Assembly: GCA_964555065.1 (NCBI GenBank)
Contig: CAZKRB010000009.1
Coordinates: 1-58,230 of the forward strand
DNA length: 58,230 nucleotides
Direction: 5' to 3'
Source of the DNA: Syntrophus sp964555065
GTDB taxonomy: Bacteria > Desulfobacterota > Syntrophia > Syntrophales > Syntrophaceae
Shown here: positions 6,813-16,860 of the stretch, in pieces
Numbering within the stretch: the stretch's first letter is position 1
How the letters are laid out: the number at the start of each line of letters is the position of its first letter
Translations under genes and position numbers: made by a program
Notes under the pieces: model-generated
What the model saw: only the letters and a program-made list of their open reading frames with translations
Told to the model about the DNA's origin: nothing
Databases searched by the model: none

Positions 6813-9800
6813 GTGACGGGATTTAACCTTTTTGTCGGCAACCGCATGGAAAACCTGGCGGGAAAGCTGGCCGCGGTCCTGACGAATCCCCCTGCGTCCC
6901 CCTTTATGCCGGAGATTCTTGTCGTCCAAAGCAGGGGTATGGAGCGTTGGGTTTCCATGCAACTGGCCGCCGCCTCCGGCATCTGCGCCAATGTCCGCTT
7001 TCCCTTTCCCCGAGCGATTATTCAGGAGTTGTTTCAAGCCGTTTTGCCGGCAGGGGAGACGCAGCGCGTTTTCGACCCGGAGCTCGCCGCGTGGCGGATC
7101 CATGATCTCCTTGCCGCCTGTTCGTCCCGCCCCGGATTTGAACCCCTGTCGGCCTACCTCGCCCGGGACGACCAGGGGCTTAAGCGCTACCAGCTGTCGC
7201 GGAAGATCGCACAGCTCTTCGACCAGTATCTGATTTTCCGTCCGGAGATGATTCTGAACTGGGAGCAGGGGATCATCAAAAACGAGGAGGAACGATGGCA
7301 GGCCGATCTCTGGCATCATCTTGCCGCCGACGGCAGGACCATCCATCCGGCGGCTCTCCGCCGGTCTTTCCATGAGGCCCTTGGGCAGGAGGGAGCGGCT
7401 TTTCCCGGCCTGCCGGAGCGCCTCTCCCTTTTCGGCATTTCCTATCTCCCCCCCTTCTACCTGGAAATTTTCCAGGCGGTTTCCCCCTTTCTTGAGGTGA
7501 ATTTATTCCTGCTGAACCCTTCCCGCGAGTTCTGGTTCGATATCCGCTCTTCTCGGGAGATTTCCCGGCGCCTGCTAAGAATCGCCGACCGGCGGGACGA
7601 AGGGCTGAGTGAAGGGCGGGACGACAGGGGGCCCGACGAAGGCGCACTCTGCCTGGAGGAAGGAAACAGCCTGCTGGCTTCCCTGGGCACGCTCGGACGG
7701 GAATTCTGGTCATATCTAAGCGATTTCCCCAGCCGGGAAGAGGAACTTTACACCGAACCGGGCGAAGATTCGCTCCTGGCTGCGATTCAGTCCGATATCC
7801 TGAATTTGAGGGAGCGGATGGGGGAAGGGATTCCCCTCGATCGTTCCGTGCAGATTTCCGCCTGCCACAGCCCCATGCGAGAAGTGGAAGTGCTTTTCGA
7901 TTCGCTGCTGGCTCTCCTGGAAGAGGACCCGACCCTGCAGCCTCACGACATCGTGGTCATGGCTCCGGACATCGAGGCCTACGCCCCGTTTATTGCCGCT
8001 GTTTTCGACACGACGGATCCCGTCGTCCCCCCTGCGGAGGCGCCGCCGAAAATTCCCTACCACATCGCCGACCGCACGGGAATCGGCGGCAGCCCGCTCC
8101 TGGAAGGACTTCTCACCCTGCTGAAGCTGCCGCTGGGGCGGCTTACCGCCGGTGAGGTGCTCTCCCTGCTTGAAGTGGACGCCATCCGGAACCGGTTCGG
8201 CTTGACAGAAGAGGACGTCGACCGGATTGCGGGTTGGGTTGCCGATTGCGGTATCCGCTGGGGAATCGACGGCCGCAGTCGCCTGCGGGAAGGGCTGCCG
8301 GGGATCGCGACCAACTCCTGGCGATGGGGACTGGAGCGCCTCCTCCTGGGTTATGCCCTTCCGGCCAGAGAGGATGAGCTTTTCTGCGGAATCCTGCCCT
8401 TCGAAATCGGGGAAGGGAACGAGCCATCGCTTCTCGGAACGCTGGCAACCTTTGCGGAACGGCTTTTTGCTACCGTGGAGAGCCTGGCGGAGTCTCGAAC
8501 GCCCGCGGAGTGGGGGCAGGTCCTGGAGGAAATCCGTGTCGGATTTTTCCAGGGCGGCGAGGCCGATGAAGAGGGCCTCGGCATCCTGCGTCGGCTGCCT
8601 TCCGAGCTGAGGGCACTGCAGGAAGAAACGGACTTTACGGGAAAGATCAGTCTCGCCGTACTGCGGTCCTGGCTGGAAGAGCAGTTCTACGAGCCGAAAG
8701 GCGATTCCGGATTTCTCAGCCGGGGAGTCACCTTCTGTTCCCTCCTTCCCATGAGGAGCATCCCCTTCCGGGTCATCTGTCTTCTGGGCCTGAACAACGG
8801 AGATTATCCGAGAAGGCCGCTGGTCCCCGGCTTCGATCTGATGGCCCGCCATCACCGGCCGGGAGACCGCTCGCGGAGAAATGACGACCGCTATCTCTTT
8901 CTCGAAGCCCTCCTCTCCGCCCGGGAGATCCTCTACCTCAGCTATGTCGGCCAGAGCATGGCGGACAACAGCCGGATTCCCCCCTCGGTTGTGGTCAGTG
9001 AACTCCTCGACACGATCCGCCGGGGATCGGCGCCGGGACAGCCTGACCCGGAGGCGTTCCTCGTTGCCTTTCATCCCCTCCAGGCCTTCAGCCCGGCCAA
9101 TTTCAAGGGACAATCGTCCCGTCCCTTCAGCTTTTCCCCTGAGAACTGCCGGGCGGCGCTTGCCCTGCAGAGCCGCCAGCCTGGGGCAGCGACCCCGGAA
9201 CGGGAACGGGAGGAACTTCCCGAGCCCACGGAAGGGGAAAGGCAGGTCTCCGTCTCAGACCTGGTGGCCTTTTTCCGCTCTCCCGCGCGCTATTTCCTGA
9301 AGCGGCGGCTGGGGGTGAGGCTGACCGGAGCGGAGAGCGAACCGGAGGAAAGCGAGCCCTTCGAACTGGAGGGCCTGGAGCGGTACGGCGTGGAGCAGCT
9401 TCTGCTGGAACGGGAAATCGCTATGGGGAATCTGGAGGATCTCTACCCGGTCCTCTCGGCGGGGGGGCTTCTCCCCCATGGAGCGGTGGGGCGATCCCGT
9501 TTCCTTGCCGTCAGCGGTGAGATTCGCTCCTTTGTCCACCGCCATGCCGAGGTCCTCCGTGGGGAACCCCGCTCTTCCTTCGACCTCGACTTGGAAGTTG
9601 GCGGTTTCCGCCTTTCCGGGAAGCTGGAAGGGCTTCGGTCGCGGGGGCTCGTCCATTACCGCTATACAACCCTCAAGGGCAAGGACTTCCTGAAGCTGTG
9701 GCTGATGCATCTCCTCCTCCAGGTTGCCCGAAAGCGGGAAGGGAACGCCCCGGAGAGCCTTCTGCTGGGAAAGGGCGAGGCGTGGATTTATCCCTCCACA

Positions 9801-10130
9801 GCGGGCGCCCACTGCATCGTGGAAAAACTCCTTTTCCTCTACCGGGAGGGACTTCGTCGCCCCCTGCACTTCTTTCCCGAAACCTCCTTGGCTTACGCCA
9901 CCCAGAGGATCAAGGGAGCGCCCCAGGCGCAGGAAGGGAAAGAATCCTCGCTGCAGGCGGCGCGGACCGCCTGGGAGGGCAGTCCCTATCGGAGCGGGGA
10001 GGGGTGCGAGGAAAGCTACCGGCTCGTCTTCGGCGACGGGGACCCCCTGGACGGAGAATTTCGCAAGCTAGCCCTGGCCGTTTACGGACCGCTGCTGGAA
10101 GCGGTCCGTAAAGAGAAAAAGGCCTCGTAA
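6813..10130 (+). CDS. recC: RecC, exodeoxyribonuclease V gamma subunit
   Basis: At 1105 residues it is close to E. coli RecC. The N-terminal VQSRGMERWVSMQLA followed by NVRFPFPRAI is the hallmark RecC motif of the inactive helicase domain 1A. RecC has no working Walker motifs; it splits the duplex, recognises Chi and holds RecB and RecD together for end processing of double-strand breaks. The C-terminal nuclease-like domain lacks catalytic residues in the family. The start is GTG with AAAGGAGG about 12 bases upstream. RecB follows after six bases, so recC-recB-recD form one operon. Confidence 0.93.
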   Translation: MTGFNLFVGNRMENLAGKLAAVLTNPPASPFMPEILVVQSRGMERWVSMQLAAASGICANVRFPFPRAIIQELFQAVLPAGETQRVFDPELAAWRIHDLLAACSSRPGFEPLSAYLARDDQGLKRYQLSRKIAQLFDQYLIFRPEMILNWEQGIIKNEEERWQADLWHHLAADGRTIHPAALRRSFHEALGQEGAAFPGLPERLSLFGISYLPPFYLEIFQAVSPFLEVNLFLLNPSREFWFDIRSSREISRRLLRIADRRDEGLSEGRDDRGPDEGALCLEEGNSLLASLGTLGREFWSYLSDFPSREEELYTEPGEDSLLAAIQSDILNLRERMGEGIPLDRSVQISACHSPMREVEVLFDSLLALLEEDPTLQPHDIVVMAPDIEAYAPFIAAVFDTTDPVVPPAEAPPKIPYHIADRTGIGGSPLLEGLLTLLKLPLGRLTAGEVLSLLEVDAIRNRFGLTEEDVDRIAGWVADCGIRWGIDGRSRLREGLPGIATNSWRWGLERLLLGYALPAREDELFCGILPFEIGEGNEPSLLGTLATFAERLFATVESLAESRTPAEWGQVLEEIRVGFFQGGEADEEGLGILRRLPSELRALQEETDFTGKISLAVLRSWLEEQFYEPKGDSGFLSRGVTFCSLLPMRSIPFRVICLLGLNNGDYPRRPLVPGFDLMARHHRPGDRSRRNDDRYLFLEALLSAREILYLSYVGQSMADNSRIPPSVVVSELLDTIRRGSAPGQPDPEAFLVAFHPLQAFSPANFKGQSSRPFSFSPENCRAALALQSRQPGAATPEREREELPEPTEGERQVSVSDLVAFFRSPARYFLKRRLGVRLTGAESEPEESEPFELEGLERYGVEQLLLEREIAMGNLEDLYPVLSAGGLLPHGAVGRSRFLAVSGEIRSFVHRHAEVLRGEPRSSFDLDLEVGGFRLSGKLEGLRSRGLVHYRYTTLKGKDFLKLWLMHLLLQVARKREGNAPESLLLGKGEAWIYPSTAGAHCIVEKLLFLYREGLRRPLHFFPETSLAYATQRIKGAPQAQEGKESSLQAARTAWEGSPYRSGEGCEESYRLVFGDGDPLDGEFRKLALAVYGPLLEAVRKEKKAS

Positions 10131-10136
10131 GAAATC

Positions 10137-13100
10137 ATGGAAACCTTTGACCTTCCGACCGTCCCCCTTGCTGGGCGCAATCTCATTGAAGCCAATGCCG
10201 GCACGGGAAAGACCTACGCCATCAGCGGCCTCTTTCTGCGCCTTGTGGTGGAGCAGGGGCTGGCGGTCGGTGAAATTCTCGTCATGACGTACACCGTTGC
10301 GGCAACGGAAGAGCTGAAAAGCCGCATCCGCAGTCTTCTGTCCCGTACCCTGGAGGCCCTGCGGGCGGGTTGCGCCGATGAACCCTTCCTCTCCTCCCTT
10401 CTGGAACGCCTGGCCGCGGAAGACCGGAAGACCGTCGCCCGAAGGCGGCTGACGGCGGCCCTGCGCGGCTTCGACGAGGCGTCCATCTTCACCATTCATG
10501 GTTTCTGTCAGCGAACGCTGCAGGAAAACGCCTTTGAAAGCTCAACGACCTTTGACGCCGAACTGATTCCCGATTCAGACAAAATTATGGAATCGATCCT
10601 CCAGGACTTCTGGCGGCGCCATTTTTACGAGGCCCCGCCGGAGGTGGCCGCCTATGCCCTCTCCACGGGCAACACCCTTCCGGCCTACCGCGCCTTTCTT
10701 CATTCCCTCTCCCGCCGTCCTGATGTCCACCTTGTTCCCGACCCGGAGCTTCCCGACCGGGATAGCCTGGAGCGGCGCCTCTCCGCTTACCGGGATGCGA
10801 TGGACCTCTTGCGTGAAGGATGGAAAGACTGCAGGGAGACGGTCCGCCTGCGTTTGAATGACGGCGCCCTGAAGGCGACTTCCTACGGAGGCGCCAGGAC
10901 GGATCGCTATCTCGATGAACTGGAGGCTTTTTTCGAGGGCGGCGCGCCCTGGTTCCCCCTTCCTGCCGTTTTCCCCCGGTTCTGCCCCGATCGGCTGGCA
11001 GCGGCGTGCAAAAAAAACGCCTCCCCCCCGGAGCATCCCTTCTTCACCGCCTGCCGTCAGGTGGCCCAGAGAGGGGAGGCCCTGAAAGAAATGCTGGACC
11101 GGTTGCTCCTCGGCCTGAAAAAAGAGCTCCTGGACGCGGTGCACACCGAACTTCCCGCCTATAAAACCCGGCGCAACATCCTTTTTTTCGACGACCTCCT
11201 CCTCCGGCTGCGGGATGCCCTGGAGGCTCCGGAGGGGAATGTGCTGGCGGACGCGCTCCGGAGAAAATACCGGGCTGCCCTGATCGATGAGTTCCAGGAC
11301 ACAGACCCCGTTCAGTATGGGATTCTTCGCGCCCTCTTTCTGCCGGAGCGCCAGGGAACAGGGGACATGCCGCCTGTTTTTCTCATCGGCGACCCCAAGC
11401 AGGCGATCTACAGTTTCCGCGGGGCGGATATTTTCGCCTACATGGCGGCGGCCAGGGAAGTCGACCGCTCCTATACCCTCCGGGAAAACTGGAGATCCGA
11501 GCCCGCCCTTCTGGAAGCGGTCAATCTTCTCTTTCGTTCCCACCCGAACCCCTTTGTCTTTGAGGCCATCTCCTTTTCCGATTCGAAGGCGGCCTCTGCA
11601 GCAAATCGGGAAACACTTTCCCTGGCCGGTTTCGACGGGCCGGAACAGGCGCCGCTGCAGCTCTGGATGGTTCCTGGGGGCGAAAATGACGAAAGAGGAA
11701 AACCCCTGCCGAAAGGCCGCATGCTGCCGGGAATTCTCCGGGCTGTGACGGCGGAGATCGCCCGGCTCCTCGAAGCGGGAGCGCAGGGAAGGGCCATGAT
11801 CTCAAGCCGTCCCCTCCACGCCGGGGACATCGCCGTCCTCGTCCGCTCCAACCGCGAGGCCCGTCTTGTCCGGCAATCCCTGGCGGCACAGGGAATCCCG
11901 GCCGTCCTGCACAGCCGGGAAAACCTGTTCGATTCTCCCGAGGCGGCGAACATGGAGCTCCTCCTGCGGGCTCTTGAAACCCCGACGGACGAGGGGCGTT
12001 TGGGGGCGGCTCTTCTCACGCCCCTTCTGGGACTTGGAATCGGGGACCTCTACCGCCTGAAAGCCGATGAACGGCAGTGGGAGGAGCGGCTCTCGCGCTT
12101 CCAGGCCTACCATGACCTGTGGCGGGCGGAGGGATTCATGCGGATGATGCGCTTTCTGCTCCGGGCGGAAGAGGTGCGGGTCCGCCTCCTTGCCCGGCAA
12201 GACGGGGAGCGGCACCTTACCAACGTCCTGCACCTCGCGGAAGTCCTGCATCACGAGAGCCTGGAGAGAAACCTGGGTATGCGGGGCCTGATCCGATGGC
12301 TCTCCCGGCAGCGCGATCCGGGAGCGGCGCGCTCCGATGAGCATCAGCTCCGGCTTGAAAGCGATGCCCAGGCGGTAAAAATCGTGACCATTCATAAAAG
12401 CAAGGGGCTGGAATATACTGTGGCCTTCTGCCCCTTCTTCTGGGAAGGGGAGGGCAATAATGACCGCGTCAGCACAACGGTCTTCCACGACGGAGACGAG
12501 CAGACACAGCTTCTCTGCGATCTGGGAACGCCTCCCCAGCCTGGCCACGCCCTGCGCGCCTACCGGGAGGGGCTGGCGGAGCGCATCCGCCTTTTCTATG
12601 TCGCCCTAACCCGGGCCAAGCAGCGCTGTTATCTGGTGTGGGGGCACTTCAACAAGGCGGAAAGCTCAGCACCGGCGTATCTCCTCCATAACAAGGCCTG
12701 GAGTGGAGAGGAGGAGCATCCGGAAGAGGCCCTTGCCGCACTCAAGGCCTGTAGGAAATCGTACCGCGAGCAAACCGGGGAGGATCTCTTCCGGGAGGTG
12801 CAGGAAATGGCGGCCGGCGTGCCCCGATGCATCCAGGCATCGCCCCTTCCCGTCCCGTCGGCCTGCCGTTCTTTCCAGAGTGAATCCGCCGAAGAGGCGC
12901 CGGTCTGCCGGCATTTTTCCCGGGAAATCGACCGGACGTGGCGCTTTACCAGTTTTTCATCCCTGGTCTTCGGGACGTACCTCCCCCAGGAAGGGGCCGA
13001 ACGGGAAAGGGAGGAGGCTCCCTCCCCTCCGCAACGGCCGGACTGGCTTCATCTTCCCCCGGGAACGGCAACGGGCAATCTGGTCCACGGGTTCCTGGAG

Positions 13101-13832
13101 CGCCTGGATTTCAGGGAAGGGAAAGAAGGGGCGCTGCGGAAGCAGGCGGCGGAAGCCTTGGCAGCGGCCGGCTTTGATCCGCGCTGGGAGGATGCCCTGC
13201 TGACGATGATCCGGAATGTCCTGAACGTTCCGCTCTCCGGAGGAGGGAAGGAGCGATCTTTTCGGCTGGCGGACATCTCCCGGGAGAAGCGGCTCAGCGA
13301 GATGGGGTTCTATTTTCCCCTCCGCCGCCTGACCCCGGAAAAGCTGCAGCGCCTCTTTGCCGACCTCGCCCGCACAGCCCCCGGATGCCTCCCCGATTCC
13401 TGGGATCTCGAACTGGAGCGCCTCTCCTTTAATCCCGTTGGGGGATGGCTGAGGGGTTACATCGATCTCGTCTTTGCCTTCGACGGCCGCTATTATCTCC
13501 TGGACTGGAAGACGAACGATCTGGGCGCCGACCCGTCCAGCTACACGCCCGAGGCCCTGCAGCAGGTCATGAACCGGAAGCATTACATCCTCCAGTATCA
13601 CCTCTACGCCCTGGCTCTCCATGCCTACCTGAAACAGCGCCTTCCCGGGTACCGCGTGGAGGCCCATTTCGGCGGTGTCTATTATCTCTTTCTCCGGGGC
13701 ATGGATCCGACCCGGGGAGCACAGACGGGCGTCTTTTTCGACCGGCCTGACGAGGCCAGACTGACGGCTCTTTATGACGCGCTTGTTGAAAACGCACCAG
13801 ATGGGGAGAAAAACGACGATGGCTCCCGATAA
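10137..13832 (+). CDS. recB: RecB, exodeoxyribonuclease V beta subunit (helicase-nuclease)
   Basis: A 1231-residue SF1A 3'-5' helicase with C-terminal nuclease. Motif I is NAGTGKT (K25), motif II IDEFQDTDPVQYG, motif III GDPKQAIYSFRGAD, motif V TIHKSKGLEYTVAFCPFFW and motif VI RLFYVALTRAKQ. The nuclease domain carries YIDLVF and LLDWKTN, the Asp...Asp-x-Lys set that binds Mg2+ in E. coli RecB. All catalytic residues I can check are present, so it should be active. It resects broken ends and, in the family, loads RecA after Chi. The final codons overlap the recD start. Confidence 0.96.
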   Translation: METFDLPTVPLAGRNLIEANAGTGKTYAISGLFLRLVVEQGLAVGEILVMTYTVAATEELKSRIRSLLSRTLEALRAGCADEPFLSSLLERLAAEDRKTVARRRLTAALRGFDEASIFTIHGFCQRTLQENAFESSTTFDAELIPDSDKIMESILQDFWRRHFYEAPPEVAAYALSTGNTLPAYRAFLHSLSRRPDVHLVPDPELPDRDSLERRLSAYRDAMDLLREGWKDCRETVRLRLNDGALKATSYGGARTDRYLDELEAFFEGGAPWFPLPAVFPRFCPDRLAAACKKNASPPEHPFFTACRQVAQRGEALKEMLDRLLLGLKKELLDAVHTELPAYKTRRNILFFDDLLLRLRDALEAPEGNVLADALRRKYRAALIDEFQDTDPVQYGILRALFLPERQGTGDMPPVFLIGDPKQAIYSFRGADIFAYMAAAREVDRSYTLRENWRSEPALLEAVNLLFRSHPNPFVFEAISFSDSKAASAANRETLSLAGFDGPEQAPLQLWMVPGGENDERGKPLPKGRMLPGILRAVTAEIARLLEAGAQGRAMISSRPLHAGDIAVLVRSNREARLVRQSLAAQGIPAVLHSRENLFDSPEAANMELLLRALETPTDEGRLGAALLTPLLGLGIGDLYRLKADERQWEERLSRFQAYHDLWRAEGFMRMMRFLLRAEEVRVRLLARQDGERHLTNVLHLAEVLHHESLERNLGMRGLIRWLSRQRDPGAARSDEHQLRLESDAQAVKIVTIHKSKGLEYTVAFCPFFWEGEGNNDRVSTTVFHDGDEQTQLLCDLGTPPQPGHALRAYREGLAERIRLFYVALTRAKQRCYLVWGHFNKAESSAPAYLLHNKAWSGEEEHPEEALAALKACRKSYREQTGEDLFREVQEMAAGVPRCIQASPLPVPSACRSFQSESAEEAPVCRHFSREIDRTWRFTSFSSLVFGTYLPQEGAEREREEAPSPPQRPDWLHLPPGTATGNLVHGFLERLDFREGKEGALRKQAAEALAAAGFDPRWEDALLTMIRNVLNVPLSGGGKERSFRLADISREKRLSEMGFYFPLRRLTPEKLQRLFADLARTAPGCLPDSWDLELERLSFNPVGGWLRGYIDLVFAFDGRYYLLDWKTNDLGADPSSYTPEALQQVMNRKHYILQYHLYALALHAYLKQRLPGYRVEAHFGGVYYLFLRGMDPTRGAQTGVFFDRPDEARLTALYDALVENAPDGEKNDDGSR

Positions 13833-15723
13833 AAGCATCCCTCCTTTCTTTTCCCCTCTGGACCGTCATTTCGGCCTTCTCCTGGAGAGGCTCTCCGGCG
13901 GAAACAACCCGGCGCTTTTTCTTGCCGCCGCCCTGGCAAGCCAGGGAAGCCGTGCCGGGCATGTATGCCTGGACCTCGCCGCCTTTGCCGGGAAGGCGCT
14001 TCTGCCTGAGATTCCGGAAGAAGGGGCGGAGTCTTCCGGGCAGGTTTCCGGCGAGTCGATCCCCTTCTGCCCGACGCTTTCAAACTGGGAAGAGGCGCTG
14101 AGGAAAAGCACCCCGGTAGGGGAACCGGGGCAATACAAGCCCCTGATCCTCGATGGAAAGTCTCGCCTGTACCTTTACCGGTACTGGTTTTACGAAGACG
14201 CTCTGATCCGCTTTGTCCGCCAGAGCGTCGAGTTCCCGGGCGGCGCCCTGCCGTTGCCCGAAGAGGCGCCACCCGGGGAAAGCAGGCAGCGGCTGAAAGA
14301 GGTTCTGCAGCGAACTTTCCCGGAAGACGAAAAGCACGCCTCATCCCCGCACTGGCAGAGAATCGCCGCCCTGGCAACCCTGCGCCGCCCTTTCACCGTA
14401 ATCTCCGGAAGTCCCGGAACGGGAAAGACGACGACGGCTGCCCGGATCATCGCGCTGCTGCGGATGTTGAACCGTGGCAGGAACCTGCGCATCGCCCTGA
14501 CTGCCCCGACCGGGAAAGCGGCGGTCCGCTTGGAGGAGGCCATCCTAAAAACGGATGACGGCCTGAACCTCGACGGCCAACCGCTAAGAGCCCAAACGCT
14601 CCATCGGCTCCTCGGCGCCGTTCCAGGCTCCCCCTCCTTCCGCTACCAGCGGGGAAATACTCTGCCTTATGAACTGGTGATCGTGGACGAAGCCTCCATG
14701 GTGGATCTGCCCTTGATGGCCAAGCTGGTGATGGCCCTGTCTCCAGCCAGCCGGCTGATCCTGCTGGGGGATCGGGACCAGTTGGCTTCGGTGGAAGCCG
14801 GTGCCGTTTTGGGAGACCTGTGCGGTCCAGCCGATCTGACCGACTTTTTTACCCCCCTTTTCCTTGCCGATCTCCGAAACCTGACGGGCGACTCCTTTTC
14901 CCTTCCAATCCCCTGCCAACCCCTTCCCGCTGTGGCCGACAGCATTGTTTCGCTGCATGACAACTACCGGTTCGGCGCATCCAGCGGCATCGGTCAACTC
15001 AGCAGGGCGGTCAACGAGGGAAACGCAGAGAGCGCCCTTTCCCTCCTCAATTCCAGCCGCTTTGCCGACCTCGAGTGGCGGCTCCTGCCCGAAGCCCCAT
15101 CGCTTCCCGCCGCCCTGAAGAAGGAGATCCTGACATACTTCGACGCGTATCTGCGGGAAGCAGGCCGGAAGGGGGATCCCGATCTTTCCTTTGCAATCTA
15201 CGATCGGTTCCGCATCCTCTGCGCCCTGCGTCAGGGCCCTTTCGGCACTCAAGGGATTAACGCCCTGCTGGAAACTCTGCTGCGGCAGCAGGGGCGGATC
15301 CCGGCGGAAGGGAAGTGGTATCCCGGCCGTCCCGTCATGATTACCCGCAATGACTATGGGTTGGGCCTTTTCAACGGCGATGTGGGACTGGCGCTCCCGG
15401 AAGGGAAGGGGGGAGGCTTCTCTGTTTTCTTCCGGGATCCGGAGAAGGGTTTCCGCCGGTTTGCCCCCTTCCGGCTGCCGCCCCACGAAACGGTTTACGC
15501 CATGACGGTTCATAAGAGCCAGGGTTCGGAATTTGACGAGGTTTTACTGATATTATCCGACCGGGATACTCCGCTGATGACGCGGGAACTGATTTACACG
15601 GGAGTGACGCGGGCGAAGAAACGCCTCTCGCTATGGGGCCGGGAGGATCTTCTTCGCCTGGCCCTTGTTCGGCGCATCACCCGGAATTCAGGCCTGCGTG
15701 ACGGACTCTGGGGAATGGGCTGA
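13819..15723 (+). CDS. recD: RecD, exodeoxyribonuclease V alpha subunit (5'-3' helicase)
   Basis: 634 residues from the ATG at 13819, which has GGGGAG upstream and overlaps the recB stop by 14 bases. The Walker A motif is GSPGTGKT (about residues 197-204); motif II is VIVDEASMVDL; the C-terminal YAMTVHKSQGSEFDEVLLIL and ELIYTGVTRAKK are motifs V and VI of SF1B helicases. RecD is the fast motor on the 5' strand of RecBCD. The long N-terminal domain that contacts RecC is present. Hairpins after the stop may end the operon. Confidence 0.95.
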   Translation: MAPDKSIPPFFSPLDRHFGLLLERLSGGNNPALFLAAALASQGSRAGHVCLDLAAFAGKALLPEIPEEGAESSGQVSGESIPFCPTLSNWEEALRKSTPVGEPGQYKPLILDGKSRLYLYRYWFYEDALIRFVRQSVEFPGGALPLPEEAPPGESRQRLKEVLQRTFPEDEKHASSPHWQRIAALATLRRPFTVISGSPGTGKTTTAARIIALLRMLNRGRNLRIALTAPTGKAAVRLEEAILKTDDGLNLDGQPLRAQTLHRLLGAVPGSPSFRYQRGNTLPYELVIVDEASMVDLPLMAKLVMALSPASRLILLGDRDQLASVEAGAVLGDLCGPADLTDFFTPLFLADLRNLTGDSFSLPIPCQPLPAVADSIVSLHDNYRFGASSGIGQLSRAVNEGNAESALSLLNSSRFADLEWRLLPEAPSLPAALKKEILTYFDAYLREAGRKGDPDLSFAIYDRFRILCALRQGPFGTQGINALLETLLRQQGRIPAEGKWYPGRPVMITRNDYGLGLFNGDVGLALPEGKGGGFSVFFRDPEKGFRRFAPFRLPPHETVYAMTVHKSQGSEFDEVLLILSDRDTPLMTRELIYTGVTRAKKRLSLWGREDLLRLALVRRITRNSGLRDGLWGMG

Positions 15724-16156
15724 AAACGCCCGGGGAGAACGACCCGGAGACGAGGCGTCATCAAGGGCTTCGTTGCCCCGGGGTCAAGTCCTTCCCCCTT
15801 AGAATCGCTGATGAACACCCTTAACGGCGATTGCGGCACGCTTCATTGCAAGTGCATGATCCTGGTGATTCAGGATCATGTTCTGTCGGGCGCCCGGTTT
15901 TCCCCCAAGAACAAGTCATTTTCATTTTTAACGCTGGGAATGAACAACTTCAATATATGAATTTCGCTTTAAACTGCACACAGTTGAAATTTATCCTTAA
16001 CTGGCTGACTTTGACGGAGCCTTGTGGTTTCCCCTGTCCCATATTGACACCTGGAGAGGCCTTTGGTATTTTCAATTTCACCTTTCAGATTTACAGCTCA
16101 TCACGGGTGGAGGTGACTCGACCCGGAGTATAAGAGGCGAGGAGCAAAGGGAACAG
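15724..16156. other. Intergenic region after recD with two hairpins
   Basis: A perfect 10-bp inverted repeat CATGATCCTG/CAGGATCATG (15855-15864 and 15871-15880, six-base loop) is followed by CGGGCGCCCG (15887-15896) and then GGTTTTCCCCC. Together they look like the recBCD transcription end. The remaining AT-rich sequence up to 16156 may hold the promoter of the next genes, but I cannot place it. Open frames here look accidental. Confidence 0.55.
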
Positions 16157-16498
16157 ATGGAGAAAAAGGATGAATTCGGCCATGACCCGGCCATCCTCGG
16201 GATGAGGCGGGTCTTTGCGCAGATGGAAACCGCTCAAAGAGACCTGTTGGCGGATGCGGGCCTTTCCCCCTTCGATCCCAGGCTGCGCCGCTGGCGGGAG
16301 GCTGCCCGGCCGCTTTTTGAGCGGGCATGGTCCAACGCAATCCGGCAGGGCCTGCAATTGACGGAAGAGGAAGCCGGAATGCTCTACGGAGTTTCTCTGA
16401 AGCGGTTGATGGAACGCGACGGCGTCCCCTTTCCCGTGCCTGGAACCTTCGGACAGGAGAATCCACGGATTCGGCAGATCCGGGAGTTGGCGACATGA
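16157..16498 (+). CDS. Hypothetical protein (113 aa), first of a coupled pair
   Basis: From the ATG at 16157 (GAGGAGCAAAGGG upstream) it reads MEKKDEFGHDPAILGMRRVF and continues as an all-helical, charged, soluble protein with many Arg and Glu. No family is recognised. Its stop overlaps the next start, so the two products are probably made in similar amounts and may act together. The position before a DUF362 ferredoxin-like gene suggests a shared transcript but does not reveal a role. Confidence 0.6.
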   Translation: MEKKDEFGHDPAILGMRRVFAQMETAQRDLLADAGLSPFDPRLRRWREAARPLFERAWSNAIRQGLQLTEEEAGMLYGVSLKRLMERDGVPFPVPGTFGQENPRIRQIRELAT

Positions 16499-16830
16499 TT
16501 CGGCTGCGCCTCTTCGGAAGATGCCGTATCTATCACGACCCCGTCAGCCCGGTCCTCCGTGGGCCGGCTCAGGTCGGCTGGACCGCCTGGTTTCGCGATA
16601 TCGAGCTGGTCACCCCCCGGAACTTGAAAGGGGAGGAACTGCTGCAGCGGACTCGGGGATGGTGGACGGTTGAACCAAACGACGTCGCGGAAGTGGTGAG
16701 GAAGCATGGCCGGCTCATCGTCGGACCGGGCAGGGAGCTGATGGTCGAGTTTGCCGACGAACAGGCGGTGGCGGCGCTGGCAACCGCACTGGCTGAGCGC
16801 TTTGGCGATCAGGTGCAGCTTACCCCCTGA
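16495..16830 (+). CDS. Hypothetical protein (111 aa), second of a coupled pair
   Basis: The ATG at 16495 overlaps the previous stop (ATGA). The product starts MIRLRLFGRCRIYHD, has a central GWTAWFRDIELVTPRNLKGE and a Trp-rich RTRGWWTVEPNDVAEV, and ends in an Ala-rich helix. It is soluble, small and of mixed alpha/beta look. I do not recognise the family. The DUF362 gene begins about 30 bases later. Confidence 0.6.
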   Translation: MIRLRLFGRCRIYHDPVSPVLRGPAQVGWTAWFRDIELVTPRNLKGEELLQRTRGWWTVEPNDVAEVVRKHGRLIVGPGRELMVEFADEQAVAALATALAERFGDQVQLTP

Positions 16831-16860
16831 TCGCCGGCGACAAGGATGGCAGAGGGCAAC

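Noticed and set aside
7716..9113. Long reverse-strand frame (465 codons) inside recC
   Set aside because: A shadow of the GC-rich recC reading frame, with no domain content; similar shadows cover recB, recD, aspS, hisS and recJ.
6813..15723. recCBD as a mobile or defence island
   Set aside because: All three subunits are normal in length and motifs, with chromosomal composition and no mobile genes nearby; this is housekeeping repair.
15831..16133. Plus-strand 100-codon frame after recD
   Set aside because: Overlaps hairpin structures, lacks a ribosome site and shows no protein-family features.
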